The position numbers and the translations under genes are program-made. From positions 264,093 to 328,092 of the forward strand of contig JBBPIG010000004.1 in assembly GCA_038040445.1 (NCBI GenBank): a DNA stretch of 64,000 nt, written 5' to 3'. Below are positions 57,267 to 64,000 of the stretch, one piece after another (the stretch's first letter is position 1; every line of letters starts with the position of its first letter). The DNA comes from Acidobacteriota bacterium. GTDB lineage: Bacteria; Acidobacteriota; Blastocatellia; UBA7656. The notes under the pieces are model-generated. The model was not told where the DNA came from. It was given only the letters and a program-made list of their open reading frames with translations, and did not search any database.

Positions 57267-58334
57267 ATGAGGGTCATCATCGCGGCCGGTGGAACAGGCG
57301 GGCATATTTTTCCTGGCGTGGCCATCGCGCGCGAGTTCAAGGAGCGCGATAAGTCGACCGAGATTCTGTTCGTGGGCACCGCCCGCGGCCTCGAATCGAA
57401 AATCGTTCCTCGCGAGGGCTTCGACCTTGAACTGATGACGGTGGGCGCGCTGAAGGGCGTGTCGATCTTTGAAAGAATCAAATCGCTTGCCGGACTGCCG
57501 GCGAGCTTTGTGGCCGCGCGTCGAATACTGAAGCGATTCAAGCCCGACGTCGTGATTGGTGTCGGCGGTTACTCGTCGGGGCCGACGCTCTTGATGGCCG
57601 CGCTCTCTAGAATACCGACGATGGTAGTCGAGCCGAACGCGATGCCGGGTTTCACGAATCGGGTGCTGGCGCGTCTCGTGGACGCCGCGGCCTTGAGCTT
57701 TGCGGACGCGCAGAAGTACTTCGGGGATCGCGGGGTTGTGACCGGCAACCCGGTTCGCGTAGACTTCGCGCGGCTCGCCAAGAAAGCGAGAGGCGAGAAG
57801 TTGAACGTGTTGATTTTCGGCGGGAGCCAGGGCGCGCGCGCTATCAACAAGGCGATGATCGCAGCGCTGCCGCTGCTGGCTCCAAGAAGAGATCGGCTTG
57901 CCATCACGCATCAGACCGGCGAGCCCGACTTCGAGATCGTAAGGCGGGCGTACTCCAAGGCGGGATTTGATAGTGCCGCCGTAAAGCCGTTCATTCACGA
58001 CATGGCCGATCAGTTTGCTCGCGCCGATTTGCTGGTTTGCCGGTCAGGCGCTACAACGGCGGCGGAGGTTGCGGCGGCCGGTAAAGCCGCGATCTTTGTT
58101 CCGTTTCCGTTCGCCACGGACGATCATCAGCGCAAGAACGCTGAAGCTTTTGAGCGCGCGGGCGCGGGACGGATGATTCTTCAAAAGGATCTGACGCCGG
58201 CTCGATTGGCCGAGGAGCTCAATCGACTGATCGATCAACCGGACGAAATCGATCGAATGGAAGAAACCAGCCGCGCATTGGGTCGCGCGGATTCAACGGA
58301 ACGGGCGGTTGATTTGGCGATGACATTGGTTTGA
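57267..58334 (+). CDS. murG: UDP-GlcNAc:lipid I GlcNAc transferase MurG
   Basis: From the ATG at 57267 the 355-residue GT-B enzyme starts with the family signature IIAAGGTGGHIFPGVAIA. VGVGGYSSGPTLL, EPNAMPGFTNRVL, FGGSQGARAIN and CRSGATTAAEVAAAGK follow. It adds GlcNAc to lipid I on the inner face of the membrane. An upstream in-frame ATG at 57171 would add 32 residues encoded by the inverted repeat and is rejected. No ribosome site is obvious. Confidence 0.96.
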   Translation: MRVIIAAGGTGGHIFPGVAIAREFKERDKSTEILFVGTARGLESKIVPREGFDLELMTVGALKGVSIFERIKSLAGLPASFVAARRILKRFKPDVVIGVGGYSSGPTLLMAALSRIPTMVVEPNAMPGFTNRVLARLVDAAALSFADAQKYFGDRGVVTGNPVRVDFARLAKKARGEKLNVLIFGGSQGARAINKAMIAALPLLAPRRDRLAITHQTGEPDFEIVRRAYSKAGFDSAAVKPFIHDMADQFARADLLVCRSGATTAAEVAAAGKAAIFVPFPFATDDHQRKNAEAFERAGAGRMILQKDLTPARLAEELNRLIDQPDEIDRMEETSRALGRADSTERAVDLAMTLV

Positions 58335-58364
58335 GATATATGACCTATATGACCTATAACTAAC

Positions 58365-59792
58365 ATGCTTTTTCGAGGACTCAGACACATTCACTTCGTT
58401 GGAATCGGGGGCATCGGCATGAGCGGGATAGCCGAGGTGCTGTTGTCGCTTGGCGAAAACTTTCGCGTCACCGGCAGTGATATGAAGCGCACGCAAATAA
58501 CTGAGCATCTGGAATCGATGGGCGCGATCGTCTCCGAAGGACACAAGTCCGAGAACATTGGTAAAGCCGACGTCGTCGTGACCTCCTCTGCTATACGCGA
58601 TGACAATCCCGAAGTTGTTGCCGCGCGCCAGAAGCAGATCCCGGTCATACCGCGCGCGGAGATGCTGGCCGAGTTGATGCGCCTCTACCGGCACGGTATC
58701 GCGGTCGCGGGCACTCATGGTAAGACCACGACCACTTCGATGATCGCGCACCTGATGACACGCACGGGGTTTGATCCGGCGGTTGTGGTGGGAGGCCGTG
58801 TGGCATCGCTGGGTTCGAACGCGAGGCACGGACGCGGCGAGTACATCATAGTCGAAGCGGACGAATCCGACGGCTCGCTGTTGCTGTTGACGCCGACGAT
58901 CGCAGTGCTGACTAACATTGACACCGATCATCTCGATCATTTCACTGGAGGCATAGAGGAGATCAAGGAATGCTTCGTCTCGTTCGCCAACAGCGTGCCG
59001 TTTTACGGGACTATCGTGCTTTGTCTGGACGATCAAAATGTGCAAGCGATCATACCTCAGCTAACGCGCCGGACGATCAGCTACGGGTCGGCGGCCCAGG
59101 CGGACGTATCCGCCGGTCACATCCATCTGGATGCGAGCTTTGCCTCGGAGTTCACGGTACGAGCATTCGGCAGCGAGATGGGGAAGATCAAGCTTCCTGT
59201 GCCGGGACTTCACAACATCCACAACGCCCTGGCTACCGTTACGGTCGGGCTCGACCTCGGCATGAAGTTTGAGAACATTGCCGAGGTTATGGCCGAGTTT
59301 CGGGGGGCCGAACGAAGGTTCCAGATCAAGGGCGAAAAGAGTGGCGTGCTGGTTGTCGATGACTATGGTCATCATCCAACCGAGATCAAGGCGACGCTCG
59401 CGGCGGCGCGCACGGCGGGCCGGCGAGTTGTGACATTGTTTCAGCCCCATCGCTATACCCGCACCCGCGATTTGAAGGATGAGTTTGCCCGTTCGTTCTA
59501 TGGCGCGGATCTTTTGCTCATCGCTGATATTTATGCAGCAAGCGAAGATCCGATTGAAGGAATAACCAGCAGCACACTGGCCGAACATGTCGAGCGGTTC
59601 GGCCACCGCCACGTCGAATACGTCGGCGCAATTGGAGGCGCGGCGGCGAGACTAAACGAGGTCGTACGCCCCGGCGATCTCGTGCTTACGCTCGGAGCCG
59701 GCAACGTCCATCAGGCAGGAGACGAGTTGCTGAGAATTCTTGAAGGAGAGCAGAAGAGCCGGGGGGCAGGAGAGGAGGGGAGCGGAACGTAG
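58365..59792 (+). CDS. murC: UDP-MurNAc:L-alanine ligase MurC
   Basis: The 475-residue ligase has [18 protein letters not shown], the ATP loop [35 protein letters not shown] and [14 protein letters not shown]. It begins the synthesis of the stem peptide by adding L-alanine. The end [10 protein letters not shown] is a low-complexity extension. In many bacteria murB and ddl come next, but ftsQ follows directly here. Confidence 0.98.
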   Translation: MLFRGLRHIHFVGIGGIGMSGIAEVLLSLGENFRVTGSDMKRTQITEHLESMGAIVSEGHKSENIGKADVVVTSSAIRDDNPEVVAARQKQIPVIPRAEMLAELMRLYRHGIAVAGTHGKTTTTSMIAHLMTRTGFDPAVVVGGRVASLGSNARHGRGEYIIVEADESDGSLLLLTPTIAVLTNIDTDHLDHFTGGIEEIKECFVSFANSVPFYGTIVLCLDDQNVQAIIPQLTRRTISYGSAAQADVSAGHIHLDASFASEFTVRAFGSEMGKIKLPVPGLHNIHNALATVTVGLDLGMKFENIAEVMAEFRGAERRFQIKGEKSGVLVVDDYGHHPTEIKATLAAARTAGRRVVTLFQPHRYTRTRDLKDEFARSFYGADLLLIADIYAASEDPIEGITSSTLAEHVERFGHRHVEYVGAIGGAAARLNEVVRPGDLVLTLGAGNVHQAGDELLRILEGEQKSRGAGEEGSGT

Positions 59793-59858
59793 GAGGCGAT
59801 CTCCTCCGCGCCCTTGCATCCAGCTCCCAGAATCCTGCTTTCCAGTGGGGGTAACTCT

Positions 59859-60875
59859 GTGGCATTAGATCCAAAGAACGAGCCCAGGGCACGGAATCAG
59901 ATCGTTACGCCGCGGTCTTCAAGGCGGCTCGACAGAGCCAGATCGCGTCGCCGAAGCGCGATTGATATCGGCAAGATTTTGAGAGCGGCCGCGGCCTTCG
60001 CGAGACCCGCGGCAGTCCTGGCTGCGGTAGTGCTGATGGTGTTGGGGTACAACGCACTGGCGAATTCGCGGTTGTTTCTGTTGAATCGCGTCACCATAAG
60101 CGAGGCTGACCCGGCGCTGCGCGGGGACATCGAGCAGATGGTTCGGCGCGCCGTGGGCCAAACCAGATTGATGGATGTCGATCTTTCGGCTTTGAGACAG
60201 AAGATCGAGGCTGTGCCTCGAGTGCGCGGGGCCTCGGTCGCGCGGTTGCTTCCAGACGGGATCTTCGTCCGAGTAGTCGAACGGCAACCCGCGGTTCTGG
60301 TCCGGCGCGATTCGGAGGCGCTGGTTTGGCTCGACGATGACGCAGTTGAGATGGGCGAATTCTCGGACGTGAAACGGGCGGGCTCCAGTTCAAAGCCCGG
60401 CGCAGCGACTGAGATTCCGCCGATCGCCAAGGGCTTCGCCGAAGGCAATCGCTCGCAGTCGGCAATCGCCGAAGACCGCGAGCGAATAGCAATCTACAAA
60501 CAGATCGAGCGAGAGTTCAGCGAAGAGCCGAACCCTTTATGGAACCTCATCGATCAGATCGACCTGACTTTTACAAAGGATGTGAACATGCGCCTGGCGC
60601 ACCCGCCGGTGCTTATTCACATCGGCAGCACCGACTTCCGCAAACGCTTCGAGAAGGCGCTTCAGGTGCTGCAGGCGGTTAAACAGGGAGATTCTGAATT
60701 GCCAAGCCGCTTCCGTGTTCAGGACATCGATCGGTTGATTCAGAACGCCAACAACATAAGCTTCATCGATGCGGCCCGCGGCGATCGCATCGTGGTCAAT
60801 ATCGCCACCCCCGGCGTACCGAGAGCTGTTCGGCAGGAGTCTATACCGGACAAGTCCCCGAAGAAGAAGAAGTGA
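59859..60875 (+). CDS. ftsQ: Cell division protein FtsQ
   Basis: From a GTG at 59859 preceded by GGGGGT the product is 338 residues. It has a basic cytoplasmic part and one membrane helix (about 46-64, AVLAAVVLMVLGYNALA). A POTRA domain (FLLNRVTISEADPALRGD, then LSALRQKIEAVPRVRGASV and VVERQPAVLVRR) and an FtsQ beta domain follow; the tail is KSPKKKK. It links FtsL/FtsB to the divisome. An ATG 45 bp upstream would add 15 unlikely residues. The middle insert around residues 170-210 (SSSKPGAATEIPP and on) is longer than usual. Confidence 0.92.
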   Translation: MALDPKNEPRARNQIVTPRSSRRLDRARSRRRSAIDIGKILRAAAAFARPAAVLAAVVLMVLGYNALANSRLFLLNRVTISEADPALRGDIEQMVRRAVGQTRLMDVDLSALRQKIEAVPRVRGASVARLLPDGIFVRVVERQPAVLVRRDSEALVWLDDDAVEMGEFSDVKRAGSSSKPGAATEIPPIAKGFAEGNRSQSAIAEDRERIAIYKQIEREFSEEPNPLWNLIDQIDLTFTKDVNMRLAHPPVLIHIGSTDFRKRFEKALQVLQAVKQGDSELPSRFRVQDIDRLIQNANNISFIDAARGDRIVVNIATPGVPRAVRQESIPDKSPKKKK

Positions 60876-60955
60876 TTGCGGATTTCGGATTTCGGATTGC
60901 GGATTTAAGACCATCCGCAGCCTAATCCGCAATCCACAATCCGCAATTCGCAATT
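60874..60955. repeat. Short-word inverted repeat between ftsQ and ftsA (GCGGATT type)
   Basis: The left side repeats GATTGCGGATTTCGG words, and the right side complementary AATCCGCAATCC words, with a short turn. The element begins within the ftsQ stop codon (the TGA at 60873-60875). Confidence 0.85.
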
Positions 60956-60976
60956 GAATACGCCGGAGGATTAGAA

Positions 60977-62212
60977 ATGTCGAAAGGGAACAAACAAATT
61001 GCTGCGCTCGACATCGGCACCACCGAAGTCAGAGCAATCGTAGGTGAGGTAATCGAGAACGAAAGGCTCGAGATAATCGGCATCGGGCGGGCGCCTTCGC
61101 GCGGCGTTCGCAAGGCAGTAGTGGTCAACATCGAGGCCACCGTCGATGCAATCAAGCGCGCAGTCGAGGAGGCCGAAATGATGTCCGGCCTTCCGATCGA
61201 TTCTGTCAACGTAGGTTTGAGCGGCGTCCAGGTGCGCGGGATCAACTCGCGCGGGGTCATTGCCATCAGCCGCCGCAACCGTGACATCACCGAAGAGGAC
61301 GTCTATCGCGTCATCGATCAAGCGCGGGCGGTCAGCGTGCCCACCGATCGCGAAATCATCGACGTGCTGCCACAAGAGTTCACGGTCGACGGACAAGACG
61401 GCATCGGCAACCCCATCGGGTTTCTGGGGATGAGACTCGAGGCCTGCGTACACGTGGTCACGTCGCCGATCACCGCCCGCCAGAACGTCATCACCTCGGT
61501 CAATCGGGCGGGGATGATGGTCACCGACACGGTCGTCAATCACGTTGCCGGAGGCGAATCGACGCTTTCGCCTGACGAGAAGGAGTACGGCGCGGCTGTC
61601 ATCGACATCGGCGCTGACATTACGACCCTGACGATTTTCTTTCGCGATGCGATTCGTCACACTGCTGTGTTTCCGATGGGCGGAAATCACTTCACTAACG
61701 ACATTGCCGTCGGGCTGCGCACGCCGGTGCCGGAGGCCGAGCGTATCAAGCGGAACGAAGGTTGCGCGCTTGCGGGGTTGATGGCTGAAGGCGAGCGTTC
61801 GCGAATGGTCGAAGTGCCTTCGGTTGGAGGCCGGCAACCGCGGATGCTCAGCCGCCAGATCTTGTGCGAGATCCTTCAGCCGCGCGCCGAGGAGATATTC
61901 AGTCACGCGGCCGAAGAGATCCAGCGAGCCGGGTTCGACAAGCAGATCCTTTCAAGCGTAGTGCTGATCGGCGGCGGATCGCTGATGGACGGCGTGGTTG
62001 AGATGGCGGAGCAAGTGCTGGACCTCCCCGCTCGGCACGGCCTTCCCGATTTCGTCGGAGGTCTGACGGGCGAAATTGACAGCCCTGCTTTCGCGACGGT
62101 CGTCGGAACGATGCTATACGGGTTCCACAAGCAGATGAACCAGAAAAAGATCCACTCGCTGAAGGATGGCGCCCCAAAGCAGCCGAGTATTTGGAAGCGG
62201 TGGCTCCGTTAG
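60977..62212 (+). CDS. ftsA: Cell division protein FtsA
   Basis: The 411-residue actin-like protein has the nucleotide-fold signatures ALDIGTTEVRAIVGE, YGAAVIDIGADITTLTIF and VLIGGGSLMDGV. SVNVGLSGVQVRGINSRGVI starts the 1C domain, and a C-terminal membrane-targeting amphipathic end is present (SIWKRWLR). It anchors FtsZ to the membrane. The start follows GGAGG 7 bp upstream. Confidence 0.97.
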   Translation: MSKGNKQIAALDIGTTEVRAIVGEVIENERLEIIGIGRAPSRGVRKAVVVNIEATVDAIKRAVEEAEMMSGLPIDSVNVGLSGVQVRGINSRGVIAISRRNRDITEEDVYRVIDQARAVSVPTDREIIDVLPQEFTVDGQDGIGNPIGFLGMRLEACVHVVTSPITARQNVITSVNRAGMMVTDTVVNHVAGGESTLSPDEKEYGAAVIDIGADITTLTIFFRDAIRHTAVFPMGGNHFTNDIAVGLRTPVPEAERIKRNEGCALAGLMAEGERSRMVEVPSVGGRQPRMLSRQILCEILQPRAEEIFSHAAEEIQRAGFDKQILSSVVLIGGGSLMDGVVEMAEQVLDLPARHGLPDFVGGLTGEIDSPAFATVVGTMLYGFHKQMNQKKIHSLKDGAPKQPSIWKRWLR

Positions 62213-62553
62213 TTTAGTTTTGAAATGTTTCAACTGGGAAAAAAAAGGTTGTAGGGGCTAGACGACTGTGCTACCATTTGGCGCGTCTTCAGAAACTTCG
62301 GCTACCACATATTGTAGCAACCGGTTGGCCAGCCTCAAAGGCACTGTTAGGAGAACCCCTAAAGCACGGCCGCTTGGCTCCAGCGCCCAGGAGGGCGAGA
62401 GTTTCGCTTCTGCGAACTTTGGATAACCTGGCAGTGTTTAACAACCTGTTGAAATGCGAACGTAGATTCTCGTGCGAGCGACACAATGTGGTTCAGTGCG
62501 CCGCTTGCCCGGTCGCTCATGTTTTGCTTGATTGCTAGCAGGAGGCACGGATA
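62213..62553 (+). other. 341-bp leader region of ftsZ, with a possible promoter
   Basis: No gene is seen. A promoter-like TTGTAG (62249-62254) and TACCAT (62272-62277) are 17 bp apart. The -10 is identical to that of the mraZ promoter, but the -35 is weak. If used, it leaves an untranslated leader of roughly 270 nt. No named riboswitch was recognised. It ends with a strong ribosome site (GGAGG) before the ftsZ ATG. Confidence 0.45.
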
Positions 62554-63714
62554 ATGGCGGTGGATCAACGTGGGGAGATTCGAAGCGGATCAATAGTCTT
62601 TGACGAGTCCGAACAGCCCATCAGCGGGGCCACTATCAAAGTAGTCGGTATCGGCGGCGGCGGCGGCAACGCGATCAACAGAATGATCGAGGTCGGCATC
62701 CAGGGAGTGCAGTTCATCGTCGCTAACACCGACCTACAATCGCTGAAAGCATCACAGGCTTCTGTAAAACTCCAGATCGGCGAAAAGCTGACTCGAGGTC
62801 TTGGAGTTGGCGGCGATCCGGAGAAGGGCCGCCAGTCAGCGCTCGAGGATACCGAAAAGATAATCGAAGCACTCGAGGGTGCGGACATGGTCTTCATCAC
62901 CGCGGGCCTGGGCGGCGGAACCGGCACCGGGGCCGGCCCGATCATCGCCAGTCTGGCCACCGAGCTTGGCGCGCTGACCGTCGCAGTGGTGACCAAGCCT
63001 TTCAGATTCGAAGGCCGCCGCCGGCAGCGGCAAGCCGAGCAAGGCTTAAACGAACTGCGCGAGTGCGTGGACACGGTTATCACGATCCCCAACGAACGGC
63101 TGCTCAACGCGGTGCCAAAGGGTACGCGCTTTCACGAGTCCTTCAGGCTGGTGGACGACGTGCTGCTTCAAGCCGTGCAGGGAATATCCGACATCATCAC
63201 CGTGCCCGGGCTGATCAACGTCGACTTCGCGGACGTGAAATCGATTATGGAAGGGATGGGAATAGCCTTGATGGGCACCGGTACGGCGACCGGCGATAAT
63301 CGCGCGCTGGAAGCGACTCAGCGTGCCATATCGAGCCCGCTTCTGGAGGAGGCTTCAATCGAGGGCGCGAAGGGATTGCTGGTGAACGTGAGCGGCGGCG
63401 CCGACCTCACCCTGTTCGAAGTCAATGAAGCGATGTCCATAATTCACGATGCGGCTGATCCCGACGCCAACATTATCTTCGGCGCGGTGCTCGATGAGCG
63501 GCTTACCAACGAAATGAAAATAACCGTAATTGCGACCGGTTTCGATAAGGCCGCGACCGCCGTGGAACCCTCGCGCGCTTTTGCAGCGCCCCAGCCGGCC
63601 GTGTCCGAGGCCCGCGTTACCGGGCCAATTGGAATTCCCGGGTCCAGCGGCCCCGACCCGCTCCGCCGCGAGGACATCAACGTTCCTGCGTTCATTCGAA
63701 AGAAAGCCGACTGA
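62554..63714 (+). CDS. ftsZ: Cell division GTPase FtsZ
   Basis: The 386-residue tubulin homologue has [17 protein letters not shown], the tubulin signature [15 protein letters not shown], the T7 loop region [11 protein letters not shown] and the C-terminal conserved peptide NVPAFIRKK, which binds FtsA and other partners. A short linker (about 320-370) precedes it. It forms the Z ring. A hairpin with T-rich flank follows 33 bp later, closing the dcw cluster. Confidence 0.99.
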   Translation: MAVDQRGEIRSGSIVFDESEQPISGATIKVVGIGGGGGNAINRMIEVGIQGVQFIVANTDLQSLKASQASVKLQIGEKLTRGLGVGGDPEKGRQSALEDTEKIIEALEGADMVFITAGLGGGTGTGAGPIIASLATELGALTVAVVTKPFRFEGRRRQRQAEQGLNELRECVDTVITIPNERLLNAVPKGTRFHESFRLVDDVLLQAVQGISDIITVPGLINVDFADVKSIMEGMGIALMGTGTATGDNRALEATQRAISSPLLEEASIEGAKGLLVNVSGGADLTLFEVNEAMSIIHDAADPDANIIFGAVLDERLTNEMKITVIATGFDKAATAVEPSRAFAAPQPAVSEARVTGPIGIPGSSGPDPLRREDINVPAFIRKKAD

Positions 63715-63740
63715 CTTCCGGCATCCGACTATCCTCCGTA

Positions 63741-64000
63741 CTATAGGGCCGCTGCCAACCAGCAGTGGCCTTCTTGTGTTGCGCGTGCGAAGTAACTCCC
63801 CAATGCGCTGGTTTACGCGCACCCTGATCTTGTCGGTAGTGAGGTTCGAGAAATTGAACTTCCTCCACACCTTGTTGTTGCCATCGACTACTCCGTCAGT
63901 GACCGCGTCCCAGGCCGTTCCGTTCCAGAACTGTACCTTGAAATTCACTATGCCGTATTGACTGAAGGTCATCGCTTCGGTGGGCTCAGCGGGATTTGTG
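63741..64000 (-). CDS. C-terminal part of a carbohydrate-binding/discoidin-like protein, possibly frameshifted (5' part outside window)
   Basis: The minus strand from the right edge reads EAMTFSQYGIVNFKVQFWNG, TAWDAVTDG, WRKFNFSNLTTDKIRVRVNQ. This resembles the end of beta-sandwich (F5/8-type or glycosidase-associated) domains that normally continue with a phrase such as ALxxYSRxxEVE. The open frame continues without similarity into antisense of ftsZ. A one-base shift after VNQ gives ALGSYFAR and a stop at 63741-63743, a likelier ending. So either a frameshift is present or the C-terminus is atypical. The rest of the protein is not visible. Confidence 0.55.
63747..63780 (+). terminator. Terminator-like hairpin after ftsZ
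   Basis: GGCCGCTGC (63747-63755) and GCAGTGGCC (63762-63770) pair with one G-T or mismatch position over a 6-nt loop, and TTCTTGTGTT follows. It lies between the convergent ftsZ and the partial minus-strand gene and may serve both. Confidence 0.65.

Noticed and set aside
56412..57998. 528-codon open frame on the minus strand opposite ftsW and murG
   Set aside because: It is antisense to two clear division genes, has biased composition rich in Arg, Gln and His, and shows no recognisable domain.

Overview
The window is a chromosomal stretch of a GC-rich, Gram-negative-type bacterium. It has an Omp85-type outer-membrane protein, signal peptides and lipoboxes, and a MurE with the DNPR motif that goes with meso-diaminopimelate peptidoglycan. 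The mixture of genes suggests Acidobacteriota, perhaps Blastocatellia: scattered Uma2 and DUF2442/DUF4160 genes, zinc-ribbon membrane proteins, a MoxR/DUF58/transglutaminase operon, groESL under a CIRCE element, and an mraZ-led division cluster. This placement is inference from gene content; no rRNA or tRNA gene was found to confirm it.

Layout. 0-7 kb, minus strand: a KDPG-aldolase-fold protein lacking its Schiff-base lysine (cut by the window edge), a cyclase-family hydrolase, and a moxR-DUF58-transglutaminase operon carrying an exact 212-bp tandem duplication at its DUF58/transglutaminase junction. 7-18 kb: a frameshifted SnoaL-like gene, a nucleotide pyrophosphatase-like lipoprotein, an Omp85-type barrel protein with a large unrecognised N-terminal region beside a beta-rich protein without signal peptide, an MFS transporter with a sialidase-like protein, a Uma2 protein and a HEAT-repeat protein. 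18-21 kb is an accessory patch: a REP-like palindrome, a 3' remnant of a second HEAT gene, a cyclic-nucleotide-binding protein cut short by a remnant of the tesA-like esterase gene, and small DUF2442/DUF4160 genes. 21-27 kb: a tesA-ybbA-ybbP block whose divergent start codons share a CATG, then groES-groEL under a consensus promoter with CIRCE.

27-46 kb: two tandem TPM-domain proteins with a degenerate nucleotidyltransferase-like protein, a LOG-family protein, a nickel/cobalt transporter, a site-2 protease, HU, an acyl-CoA carboxyltransferase, a run of zinc-ribbon proteins ending in an SPFH protein (35.2-38.8 kb), an aldehyde dehydrogenase, cysS, a second Uma2, a branched-chain aminotransferase, a small zinc-ribbon membrane protein and a ZIP transporter. 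46-64 kb is a complete-looking dcw cluster in the order mraZ, rsmH, ftsL, ftsI, murE, murF, mraY, murD, ftsW, murG, murC, ftsQ, ftsA, ftsZ. murB and ddl are absent. It starts from a consensus promoter followed by three 10-bp-spaced GTGGA boxes, the expected layout for MraZ autoregulation. A partial minus-strand gene lies beyond ftsZ.

The most unusual window-wide signal is in the spacers. Many are built from locus-specific short-period words folded into long inverted repeats (14.7, 36.4, 44.8, 48.0, 54.4, 57.2 and 60.9 kb), inside otherwise compact operons.
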